7,218 nt of DNA, from assembly GCA_018263405.1 (NCBI GenBank), contig JAANXG010000069.1, forward strand, positions 1 to 7,218, given 5' to 3'. Under the pieces are notes generated by a model that did not search any database, was not told the origin of the DNA, and saw only the letters and a list, made by a program, of their open reading frames with translations. This stretch comes from Gammaproteobacteria bacterium (GTDB taxonomy: Bacteria; Pseudomonadota; Gammaproteobacteria; Arenicellales; JAANXG01). Below, piece by piece: positions 1 through 6,221 of the stretch; the stretch's first letter is position 1, and each line of letters begins with the position of its first letter. Both the position numbers and the translations under genes were made by a program.

Positions 1-50
1 GAGGTATTGCATCCTTAGCTCCGTAAACGGCACTTCCCTATGCCACTTCT

Positions 51-113
51 TACAGCGTCCCTGAAAGACAACCCTACCCCCACATGATCGCCGACATTGC
101 ACGGACTTTTTGA
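51..113 (+). repeat. Dispersed intergenic repeat, copy A (right arm)
   Basis: These 63 bases match 6040-6102 in the same orientation with only three mismatches, counted by eye. The shared core runs from tacagcgtccctgaaaga through a ccctaccccc tract to ttgcacgg (97-104) and a short T run. Only the right half of the palindromic element seen at 5954-6102 is present; the bases before 51 do not match its left arm. The first seven bases of the window (gaggtat) match the sequence just before this arm in the other copy (6032-6038). Copy A may therefore carry about 43 extra bases in the loop, with its left arm outside the window. It ends within a few bases of the stop codon of the minus-strand reading frame at 118. 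Confidence 0.85.
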
Positions 114-117
114 GAAA

Positions 118-618
118 TTACCCATACCCGACAAACGTTGCCGCGGCAGCGATGCGCAGGACCCAGTGTGCGGCCCCACACCACAGGGCGGGCCGCGGCT
201 TGAGCGGCGCGAACCCGCCGACCAGCATCGCCAGCGCGATCGGCCCCAGGATCCGTGACGCGTCGATCGCGGGAGCGAATTGCGCATAAAGCCCATCGTT
301 TCCGGTGGTCATTGCTACGGTAGCGGCGGCCAGTGCGATCCACAGGCCGATCGCCAAGGTAACGGGCCAGATGGGCCGGACAATCACGACGCCGGCGGCG
401 AAGATGAAAAACCACGGCATGTTGCTGTCGAGGAGATACGCGACGTACGGAACTGCCCCGCTAAGACCGCCTAACCAGGGGCCAACCGGAGAGCCTACAC
501 TCAACCATTAATGAGCCAGGCCGAGGCACACCAAGGCAACCCCCACTCGCAAACACCACCCCACCGATCGGCGGATCGAAAGTTGTGTGGACTCCAACGG
601 CCCATCCGGATGCGTCAT
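118..618 (-). pseudogene. Small multi-TM membrane protein, broken by in-frame TAA
   Basis: I do not recognise the family securely. From an ATG at 618 the frame encodes 36 residues, stops at a TAA (510-508), then continues in the same frame for 129 residues to a TAA at 120-118. An AAGGGG-like ribosome binding site lies 12 bases before the ATG. Both parts read as membrane protein. A hydrophobic stretch (about residues 19-35) runs up to the stop. Further hydrophobic segments lie at about 54-63, 68-80, 86-103, 123-139 and 148-165. The reading across the stop (LAH-stop-WLSVG) suggests a CAA glutamine codon changed to TAA. The 3' end meets repeat copy A, so the last residues may also be lost. Alternatively, the 3' part could be a shorter intact gene starting at TTG 504 (128 aa), but no clear ribosome binding site supports that. 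Gene identity is uncertain; the shared frame and hydrophobic character are visible directly. Confidence 0.5.
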
Positions 619-803
619 GCGGTAAGCGTACCCCTTACAAACCGGAATTGGAAGCGCCTAACGGCGGCAACCACGCTGTAATGCCGCCGATAGCCGGAAA
701 GTAAGGGCGCAAAGTCCGGACCGATGCCGGACGGAACCTCGACCGTGACATCCAATACGAGGCCCTGGATCTTAAGAAACTTCGATTACTAGGAGCTGTC
801 GGA
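619..803. other. Intergenic gap with two GC-rich hairpins
   Basis: This gap separates two minus-strand reading frames and holds no convincing gene. It contains a 7-bp stem cggcggc/gccgccg (662-668 with 683-689, 14-base loop) and a 6-bp stem gtccgg/ccggac (714-719 with 727-732, 7-base loop). A weaker stem gtaag/cttac (622-626 with 634-638) also lies here. Read on the minus strand they lie downstream of the GGDEF gene and could slow or end transcription, but no T run follows either strong stem, so I do not call an intrinsic terminator. Confidence 0.4.
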
Positions 804-1895
804 TTAACAAGCAAACGCTTCACTCGTCGACTCATAGACGGTCACGCAATTGCCACCACGCCTTTTGCTATCGTACAGTGCCTTGTCCACGCGATTCAGT
901 AATACCGTTGTAGTGTTGCCGTCTCGGGGGTAACTTGCCACCCCGGCACCTATTGTGGTCGTATATTGATTTCCGCCTTCTTCCAGCCCGATGCCCTCGA
1001 TCATCGCCCGTATCCGATCGGCGACTTGTTCGGCAACGTTTCGATCCGTCTCCGGCAGAAGCATCAAAAATTCGTCGCCGGCATAACGGGCCACAGTATC
1101 CGAGCTTCGCGATACTCTCAGCAGCATTCTGGCCACGGACTAAATCAGGTAGTCACCGGCATCATGTCCATACCGATCATTTACTTTCTTAAGGCCATCC
1201 GAGTCGAACATTATTAATGAAAATGTCTCTGAATAGCGGGTCGATTTATGCACTTCCTTATCAAGCATCAGGCTGAATGCCTGCATATTAAACAGGCCGG
1301 TCATTTCGTCGGTGGTGGCTAATCGCTTAATCGCATTTTTCGCCACCTGGACGTCCGCGGATAACATTGTCGTTATATACGCCACTAGAACGGTCGGCGC
1401 CAGGTCGGTCATCAAGCGACTGAAAGCCTGCAGCGACATTATCGATGGCCCGACAGTAGCATACGCCATGGCGATATACGCAACGGCGAGCGCACACACA
1501 ATGAACATCGTGTGAATTTTGCCCAGCGTTACGGCACTGAAAATAATAACGAGCAGGTAAAGATTAACAAGGGGGCTTTCGTGCCTGCCGGTAAACCATA
1601 ATACGCATATGACAAAAAGGGCGAGGACCCACAACTCCAAGAACAGCTTCCAGCGCGCTTCCTCCAGATAGAAATTGGCGTAGCGAAAGACCAAGACGAA
1701 GACCGCGAAAACCAACATTACCCCAACCAGCGCGACTTTATCCGCAACAAACGTTCCGGGAACCGAGTAGTACAGCATCACCAACACCAGCAATAACCAC
1801 TCCAGTTCGCCAAAGCTGCGGGAGAATCCTTTCAGCTCCTCGCGTTCAACGTCCAGTTGCACACGGGCGTCTTCTGTTTGATCATTGACTAGCAA
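804..1895 (-). pseudogene. Six-TM GGDEF diguanylate cyclase, in-frame amber stop
   Basis: A membrane sensor with a C-terminal GGDEF domain, the family that makes cyclic di-GMP from two GTP. The frame of 363 sense-or-stop codons is interrupted by TAG at 1142-1140 (codon 252). Upstream (residues 1-251) are six hydrophobic segments near 31-45, 53-70, 84-101, 109-124, 130-148 and 165-180. The GGDEF start motif DEMTGLFN follows at 196-203, then the metal-binding FDSDGLKKVND region at 230-240 and GHDAGD at 243-248. Downstream, in the same frame, are an RSSD inhibitory-site motif (263-266), the signature AGDEF (272-276) in place of GGDEF, IGAGVASYP, and a terminal VDKALYDSKRRGGN motif. The stop falls between the substrate-site halves, so a terminated product would lack the active-site loop. 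The only start at the far 5' end is a TTG at 1895, with GTG 12 codons in as an alternative; a TAG lies six codons upstream. It is transcribed away from mutS. Readthrough or a sequencing error are the other explanations. Confidence 0.85.
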
Positions 1896-2046
1896 GGGAC
1901 TGCGAACCGCCTATTTTGTTATGGCTGGGGATCAACCCGGTTAATTGGAAGTGATATATCAGTGGATTTTCAATACTGCAAGCGGAAAAATCAATCTCCC
2001 AGGGCGAGCGCTGAACCGATTGCCGGAAGCGGCTGAACGAATCGAT

Positions 2047-4632
2047 ATGAACGACCGAAATAAAGGCGGTGTTCCCATTATCTCCCAACACACGCCAATG
2101 ATGGCACAGTATTTGCGGATAAAAGCGAACTACCCGGATATTCTGGTGTTTTACCGAATGGGGGATTTTTACGAGCTGTTCTATGAAGACGCCAGGCGCG
2201 CGGCAAAGTTGCTGGACATCACCCTGACTCAGCGAGGCAAAAGTGCCGGCGAACCGATCCCCATGGCCGGCGTGCCGCATCACAGCGTGGACCAATATCT
2301 GGCAAGGCTCGTTAAGCAGGGCGAGTCTGCGGCGATCTGCGAGCAGATCGGTGACCCCGCGGCAAGCAAGGGGCCCGTGGAACGTAAGGTCGTGCGGGTA
2401 GTGACGCCGGGCACGTTGACCGACGAAATCTTGCTTGAGGAACGCCGGGACAATCTTCTGGCAGCGGTGGGTCGATACAAAAATCGATGGGGCCTGGCGG
2501 CGATGGAATTGTCTAGTGCTTCGTTTATCGCCAAAACACTGGATACCGTCGAAATGCTCAACAGCGAACTCGAACGCCTGAAACCCGCCGAGCTTCTCGC
2601 CGCTGAAACGGCGGATCCCGCCGGCTCGCTACCGGAATACCCGTGCAAGGCACTGCCGGACTGGCACTTCGACTACGATTTGGCAACGCGTTTATTGTCC
2701 GAACAATTCGGCCTGCACGATCTCACAAGTCTGGGCGCGGAACAGGATGACGCAGCCATTGTCGCCGCGGGCGCCGTATTACAATACGCCAAAGACACGC
2801 AGCAACACGCCCTGCCTCATATCACCGGACTCCGGATCGAGCCGGACGAACAGTTTCTTTTGATCGATTCGGCGAGCCGCCGCAATCTGGAAATCGAATT
2901 CAATTTGCAGGGCGGGCGGGAGCATACCCTGGTGGCTCTGATTGACCGCTGCGCCAGCCCCATGGGCGGGCGTTTGCTGCGCCGCTGGCTACACGGCCCG
3001 TTGCGCGACCAGGAAGCGATCCGTGAGCGCATCGTGGCCGTTCAGCAACTGATCGAGACGCCGGGACAGGAACCGCTGCAGGAGCAATTGCGGGCGATCG
3101 GCGACCTCCAACGCATCCTCGCACGCATAGCTTTGCAAAGCGCGCGGCCCGGCGATTTGGTCCGAATGCGCGAAGGACTCGGCGCGCTGCCGCGGATCCG
3201 GGCGATCACCGCCGATTTAGATGCGCCATTACTAACGCAACTGGATTCGGAACTCGGACCCCATCCGATTATTCACAATTTGTTGTGTCGCGCTATCGAT
3301 GACCAACCCGCGCAGATCATCCGCGAGGGCGGCGTAATTCGCGATGGCTACGACTCGGAACTGGACGGTCTTCGGACACTCAATCGGGACACGGGAGAAT
3401 TCCTGCTTAACCTCGAGGCGCGCGAAAAAGACCGAACCGGCATCGCGAACCTCAAAGTCCGGTATAACCGCGTACACGGGTTTTATATCGAAGTCACCAA
3501 GGCCCTGTCCAAAGACGTGCCGGAGGACTACATCCGGCGCCAGACACTGAAAAATGCCGAGCGCTATATCACACCGGAGTTGAAAGAATTTGAAGAGAAA
3601 ATACTCAGCGCCCGAGAGCGGGCCCTGGCACGAGAACGCGGCCTGTATAGCGAGTTGCTTCAAGAACTGAGCCGCGAACTGAGCCCGCTGCAGCGCACCG
3701 CGCAGGCCCTTGCCGCACTGGACGTCCTGGCCAATTTTGCCGAACGGGCCACCGCGCTTGACTGGTCCGCGCCGATGCTGTCGGACGAACCCGGGCTTGC
3801 GATTCAAGCCGGCCGCCATCCGGTAGTCGAACATTCCCAGAGCAGTCCCTTTATCGCCAATAACACCGAACTGGATCGAGACTACCCCATGCTGATCATT
3901 ACGGGGCCGAATATGGGCGGCAAAAGCACTTATATGCGACAGACGGCGTTGATCGCGCTCCTGGCCTACAGTGGCAGCTTTGTCCCGGCTCGGCACGCCA
4001 GAATTGGCTCAATCGATCGCATATTCACGCGCATCGGCGCATCGGATGACCTGGCCGGCGGTCGTTCGACGTTTATGGTGGAAATGAGCGAGATGGCACA
4101 GATACTGAATAACGCCACCCGGCATAGCCTGGTGCTGGTGGACGAAATCGGCCGTGGTACGAGCACCTTCGATGGTCTGGCCCTGGCGTGGTCATGCGCG
4201 GTGGACCTCGCGCGGCGCGTCGGGGCATTCACTCTCTTCTCCACCCATTACTTCGAAATCACAGTGCTGGGGGACCGTTTCAATAGCATAAAGAACGTGC
4301 ACTTGGACGCCACGGAACACCAACGAGAGATCGTTTTCCTGTACAGCGTAAAACCCGGCCCCGCCAACCAGAGCTACGGATTACAGGTGGCGAAGCTGGC
4401 GGGTGTCCCACTCCAGGTTATCGAGGCCGCGCGGACCAAACTGGTGGAGCTCGAACAGCAAACCGCGCGTCGCGAACAGGGGCAAAGCAACCAGTTGCCT
4501 TTGTTGGATACCGATTACGATACCAGGGGGCTTTCCGCCATGGAGCGGGCTATACAAGAAACTGACCCGGACAAACTGACGCCGAAACAAGCAATGGACC
4601 TGCTTTATGAACTCAAAGCACTTGGCGATTAA
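2047..4632 (+). CDS. mutS: DNA mismatch repair protein MutS
   Basis: MutS binds mispaired or looped DNA as a dimer, then acts as an ATP-driven sliding clamp that recruits MutL. At 861 residues it matches the E. coli protein (853) along its length. Visible landmarks are the N-terminal mismatch-contact motif GDFYELF (Phe41-x-Glu43), and GEPIPMAGVPHH, KGPVERKVVRVVTPGT and the clamp region QTLKNAERYITPELKE (about 499-514). The ATPase follows with Walker A GPNMGGKST (620-628), Walker B LVLVDEIGRGTS (Asp699-Glu700) and the STHY histidine (734). A likely beta-clamp motif QLPLL lies at 816-820, and the C-terminal helix LTPKQAMDLLYELK closes the protein. I place the start at ATG 2047 because homologues begin shortly before the HTPMMxQYLR block. 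The frame is open back to TTG 1945, but that 34-codon extension resembles nothing known in MutS. The ribosome binding site is weak. No key residue is missing. The 151 bases between it and the divergent GGDEF frame must hold promoters, but I see no clear one. Confidence 0.98.
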   Translation: MNDRNKGGVPIISQHTPMMAQYLRIKANYPDILVFYRMGDFYELFYEDARRAAKLLDITLTQRGKSAGEPIPMAGVPHHSVDQYLARLVKQGESAAICEQIGDPAASKGPVERKVVRVVTPGTLTDEILLEERRDNLLAAVGRYKNRWGLAAMELSSASFIAKTLDTVEMLNSELERLKPAELLAAETADPAGSLPEYPCKALPDWHFDYDLATRLLSEQFGLHDLTSLGAEQDDAAIVAAGAVLQYAKDTQQHALPHITGLRIEPDEQFLLIDSASRRNLEIEFNLQGGREHTLVALIDRCASPMGGRLLRRWLHGPLRDQEAIRERIVAVQQLIETPGQEPLQEQLRAIGDLQRILARIALQSARPGDLVRMREGLGALPRIRAITADLDAPLLTQLDSELGPHPIIHNLLCRAIDDQPAQIIREGGVIRDGYDSELDGLRTLNRDTGEFLLNLEAREKDRTGIANLKVRYNRVHGFYIEVTKALSKDVPEDYIRRQTLKNAERYITPELKEFEEKILSARERALARERGLYSELLQELSRELSPLQRTAQALAALDVLANFAERATALDWSAPMLSDEPGLAIQAGRHPVVEHSQSSPFIANNTELDRDYPMLIITGPNMGGKSTYMRQTALIALLAYSGSFVPARHARIGSIDRIFTRIGASDDLAGGRSTFMVEMSEMAQILNNATRHSLVLVDEIGRGTSTFDGLALAWSCAVDLARRVGAFTLFSTHYFEITVLGDRFNSIKNVHLDATEHQREIVFLYSVKPGPANQSYGLQVAKLAGVPLQVIEAARTKLVELEQQTARREQGQSNQLPLLDTDYDTRGLSAMERAIQETDPDKLTPKQAMDLLYELKALGD

Positions 4633-4656
4633 CGGGGACCAACCGGCGGCTTATCG

Positions 4657-4678
4657 ATAAGCCCGTGCAAGAATGTGG
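4657..4678 (+). repeat. Fragment of the dispersed repeat (left end only)
   Basis: Twenty-two bases, of which 17 (cccgtgcaagaatgtgg, 4662-4678) are identical to the left end of the full element at 5955-5971. The four bases before them (ataa) also match, with a single mismatch between. The match stops abruptly after gtgg, and no right arm follows. It lies 25 bases after the mutS stop. A 22-base match with one mismatch is unlikely by chance here, but this could be a decayed remnant or only a shared end motif. Confidence 0.6.
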
Positions 4679-4752
4679 TCTCGTTCACCCCGGTGATTTA
4701 CGCGTGCCGCGAGAGCACCTACAATAACGGTTCACTTTAAATTTATGGCTAA

Positions 4753-4931
4753 GGGCTCGCGCAAAAATAACTTCCCATTTTCACATCCCGTCTTCGGGAC
4801 ACCTTTGAACGATCCTCAATCGCAAAATCCTCATATCAGCCCTGCTAGTACTGCGGTTTTGCTCCATCGGATCGTCCAAATCTAACCCAAATTCGGGCGC
4901 GAATTCTGTGAAGCTATTTTTGCGCGAGCCC
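4753..4931. mobile_element. MITE-like element with 22-bp inverted ends
   Basis: The ends are a long inverted repeat: 4752-4773 against 4911-4932, 21 of 22 pairs matching, including 18 perfect (agggctcgcgcaaaaata). CTAA occurs directly outside or overlapping each end (4749-4752 and 4931-4934), which fits a 3-4 base target duplication. The interior (about 135 bases) has no open frame, so this would be a non-autonomous element. It is rich in secondary structure. Hairpins are tcccg/cggga (4786-4799) and aattcg/cgaatt (4890-4905). A longer interrupted palindrome pairs acgatcc (4809-4815) with ggatcgt (4869-4875) and gcaaaa (4822-4827) with ttttgc (4857-4862). The insertion sequence family that would mobilise it cannot be named from the window; no transposase is present. 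Confidence 0.75.
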
Positions 4932-4936
4932 TAACT

Positions 4937-4940
4937 GGAG
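4937..4940 (+). promoter_or_regulatory. fdxA ribosome binding site beside MITE end
   Basis: GGAG lies eight bases before the fdxA ATG (4949), good spacing for a Shine-Dalgarno site. It begins only four bases after the MITE-like inverted end at 4932. The whole fdxA leader upstream of the site is therefore element sequence, and the promoter must lie inside the element, in the 4679-4748 stretch, or before mutS. Confidence 0.7.
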
Positions 4941-4948
4941 AACTGCAG

Positions 4949-5272
4949 ATGACTTACATAGTCACCGAATCGTGCATTAAATGCAAGTATACCGACTGCG
5001 TGGAAGTATGCCCGGTGGATTGTTTCCACGAAGGACCGAATTTTCTGGTGATTGACCCCGAGGAGTGCATCGACTGTAGCCTCTGCGAGCCCGAATGTCC
5101 CGTAAATGCCATCTATGCGGAAGAAGATCTTCCCGAGGAACAGAAACAATTTCTCGAACTAAATGAGGAATTGTCCAAAGACTGGCCTGTTATCTCCGAG
5201 AAAATCGACGCTCCGGAAGATTCCGCGGAGTGGGAGGACGTCGAAGGCAAACTGCAGTATTTGGAGCGCTGA
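4949..5272 (+). CDS. fdxA: 7Fe ferredoxin FdxA ([3Fe-4S][4Fe-4S])
   Basis: A small cytoplasmic electron carrier of the Azotobacter vinelandii ferredoxin I type, 107 residues including Met, the family's usual length. By comparison with that protein, Cys9, Cys17 and Cys50 would hold the [3Fe-4S] cluster. Cys21, Cys40, Cys43 and Cys46 would hold the [4Fe-4S] cluster, and Cys12 and Cys25 are the extra conserved cysteines. The visible motifs are CIKCKYTDCVEVCPVDCF and ECIDCSLCEPECPV. The acidic C-terminal tail ending in GKLQYLER is also typical. Its place directly after mutS is a conserved gammaproteobacterial arrangement (as in Pseudomonas), although here the two are separated by 316 bases containing inserted repeats. 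It converges with yajQ. The redox partner is not evident from the window. Confidence 0.97.
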   Translation: MTYIVTESCIKCKYTDCVEVCPVDCFHEGPNFLVIDPEECIDCSLCEPECPVNAIYAEEDLPEEQKQFLELNEELSKDWPVISEKIDAPEDSAEWEDVEGKLQYLER

Positions 5273-5273
5273 C

Positions 5274-5310
5274 CCAAAAACCAATCCGATTATTCACCAA
5301 TGGTTTTTGG
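5274..5310. terminator. Possible bidirectional terminator fdxA/yajQ
   Basis: A perfect 10-bp inverted repeat, ccaaaaacca (5274-5283) with tggtttttgg (5301-5310), spans a 17-base loop in the 47-base gap between the two convergent genes. It has a run of five T on the outgoing arm in either direction. The stem is AT-rich and the loop long, so it is a weak terminator on paper; the position is what supports it. Confidence 0.45.
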
Positions 5311-5319
5311 CTTCCACAC

Positions 5320-5805
5320 TCAGTCTCTGAAGTTTATGTACTGAAGAGGCAAATCGATATCGGCTTCCTTGAGCATTGCGATCACCGCCTGCAATTCATC
5401 CCGTTTTTTACCTGAGACTCTGACCTGTTTACCCTGTATTGAAGCTTGTACTTTGAGTTTATTCGCTTTGACCATCTTCACAATCCGTCTGGACGTATCC
5501 TGATCGATGCCGCTTCGCACCGTAATCATCTGTTTCGCTTTCCCGCCCGATGTCGTCTCCGGTTCGGCAACTTCCAAAGCGCCGAGATCGACTTGCCGTT
5601 TAGCCAATTTGTTGTGAAGTATGTCCGACGCCTGAGTGACCTGAAACTCGTTTCCTGCGTAGACGGTCAACGAGGCCTCATCGCGATCGATTCGGGCATC
5701 CGTGCCTTTGAAATCGTAACGGTTCGTGATTTCACGATTGGCTTGATCGACGGCGTTGTCCACTTCGTGCCAGTCGACCTCGGAAACAACGTCAAATGAA
5801 GGCAT
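5320..5805 (-). CDS. yajQ: YajQ family nucleotide/c-di-GMP-binding protein
   Basis: A 161-residue cytoplasmic protein very like E. coli YajQ (163). It starts MPSFDVVSEVD and contains NRYDFKG (28-34), FQV (54-56), a central GIDQDTSRRIVKMVK stretch (99-113), KLKVQASIQG (116-125), VRVSGKKRDELQAVIAML (128-145) and the conserved end NFRD. The family has two ferredoxin-like domains and binds nucleotides. Xanthomonas and Pseudomonas members are reported as cyclic di-GMP receptors that act with a transcription factor. I choose ATG 5805, matching the family start. The frame stays open for 36 more codons to 5913, but that extension is unlike YajQ. The ribosome binding site is weak. It is transcribed toward fdxA; no partner gene is adjacent. 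Confidence 0.96.
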   Translation of the reverse strand: MPSFDVVSEVDWHEVDNAVDQANREITNRYDFKGTDARIDRDEASLTVYAGNEFQVTQASDILHNKLAKRQVDLGALEVAEPETTSGGKAKQMITVRSGIDQDTSRRIVKMVKANKLKVQASIQGKQVRVSGKKRDELQAVIAMLKEADIDLPLQYINFRD

Positions 5806-5921
5806 TGTGAAATAACCATGGGAATATTTCCGCGGAATCATACCGCAGAGCGGCTGCTCCGGGACACTGGATTTTGAAAACCGGGAGTAATTCCGCCACC
5901 ACAACCCCAACAAACAGGGTA

Positions 5922-5950
5922 ATTTAGGCTATAGTTATGTAAGTTCTCAA
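5922..5950 (-). promoter_or_regulatory. Candidate sigma70-type promoter for yajQ
   Basis: On the minus strand TTGAGA (5950-5945) and CTAAAT (5927-5922) are separated by exactly 17 bases. Transcription would start near 5915, giving a leader of about 110 bases before the yajQ ATG. The -35 box lies immediately beside the outer end of the palindromic repeat that begins near 5954. Short promoter motifs arise by chance, so this is tentative. Confidence 0.35.
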
Positions 5951-5953
5951 TAA

Positions 5954-6102
5954 CCCCGTGCAAGAATGTGGGGGGTAGGGTTGTCTTTCAGGGCTGTCGA
6001 AAGCACGGAGGCTTTCGCCAGAGCGTACAGGGAGGTATCTACAGCGTCCCTGAAAGATGACCCTACCCCCACATGATCGCCGGCATTGCACGGACTTTTT
6101 GA
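5954..6102. repeat. Palindromic intergenic repeat, complete copy B
   Basis: The left arm (about 5954-5996) and right arm (about 6041-6093) are inverted copies of each other. The outer ends pair as ccgtgcaa (5956-5963) with ttgcacgg (6086-6093). The inner parts pair through a G-rich stretch, tagggt and tctttcaggg, with a few mismatches and an insertion of roughly 11 bases in the right arm. The loop carries its own hairpin, cgaaagc/gctttcg (5998-6004 with 6011-6017). A competing hairpin pairs caggga with tccctg (6028-6033 with 6047-6052). The right arm plus a short T run (6040-6102) matches copy A at 51-113, and the left end matches 4657-4678. There is no coding capacity. It fills the gap between divergent yajQ and the transglycosylase gene. 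Confidence 0.85.
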
Positions 6103-6221
6103 AAAGTGCCCCAGTCCACTACGCAGGCATACATTGGAGAGTAACTTGGCACAAATTGGAACGTAGGGTCGGGAAGGTACTCAAAAGTTACAAATTCTCT
6201 GAAAGACCATAATCCATAACA

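Noticed and set aside
511..681. 56-codon plus-strand frame from ATG 511
   Set aside because: Composition is unremarkable, there is no ribosome binding site, and it is antisense to the better-supported membrane-protein frame.
660..735. c-di-GMP (GEMM) riboswitch, suggested by gcgcaaagtcc next to a GGDEF gene
   Set aside because: Only the CGCAAAG-like core fits. The GGCAAACC segment, the GAAA-capped stem and the second-helix motif are not recognisable, and no plus-strand gene follows nearby.
635..835. 66-residue minus-strand frame overlapping the end of the GGDEF gene
   Set aside because: It is an out-of-frame shadow of the GGDEF 3' end that runs on into non-coding sequence. No family resemblance.
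1945..2046. MutS starting 34 codons earlier at TTG 1945
   Set aside because: The extension has no resemblance to MutS N-termini, starts with a rare codon and covers the divergent promoter region. ATG 2047 fits homologues.
3232..3996. 254-residue frame antisense to mutS
   Set aside because: A long shadow frame opposite a strongly conserved gene, with no recognisable domain.
4633..4748. Intrinsic terminator for mutS
   Set aside because: Only short, poorly placed stems such as tctcg/cgaga (4679-4683 with 4710-4714) are present, without a T run.
5806..5913. N-terminal extension of YajQ to 5913
   Set aside because: Family members start at MPSFD. The extension is unlike YajQ and overlaps the likely leader.
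6104..6221. Promoter for the transglycosylase (TTGGAA 6156-6161 with TACTCA 6178-6183)
   Set aside because: The -10 match is poor and spacing is 16 bases; too weak to list as a feature.
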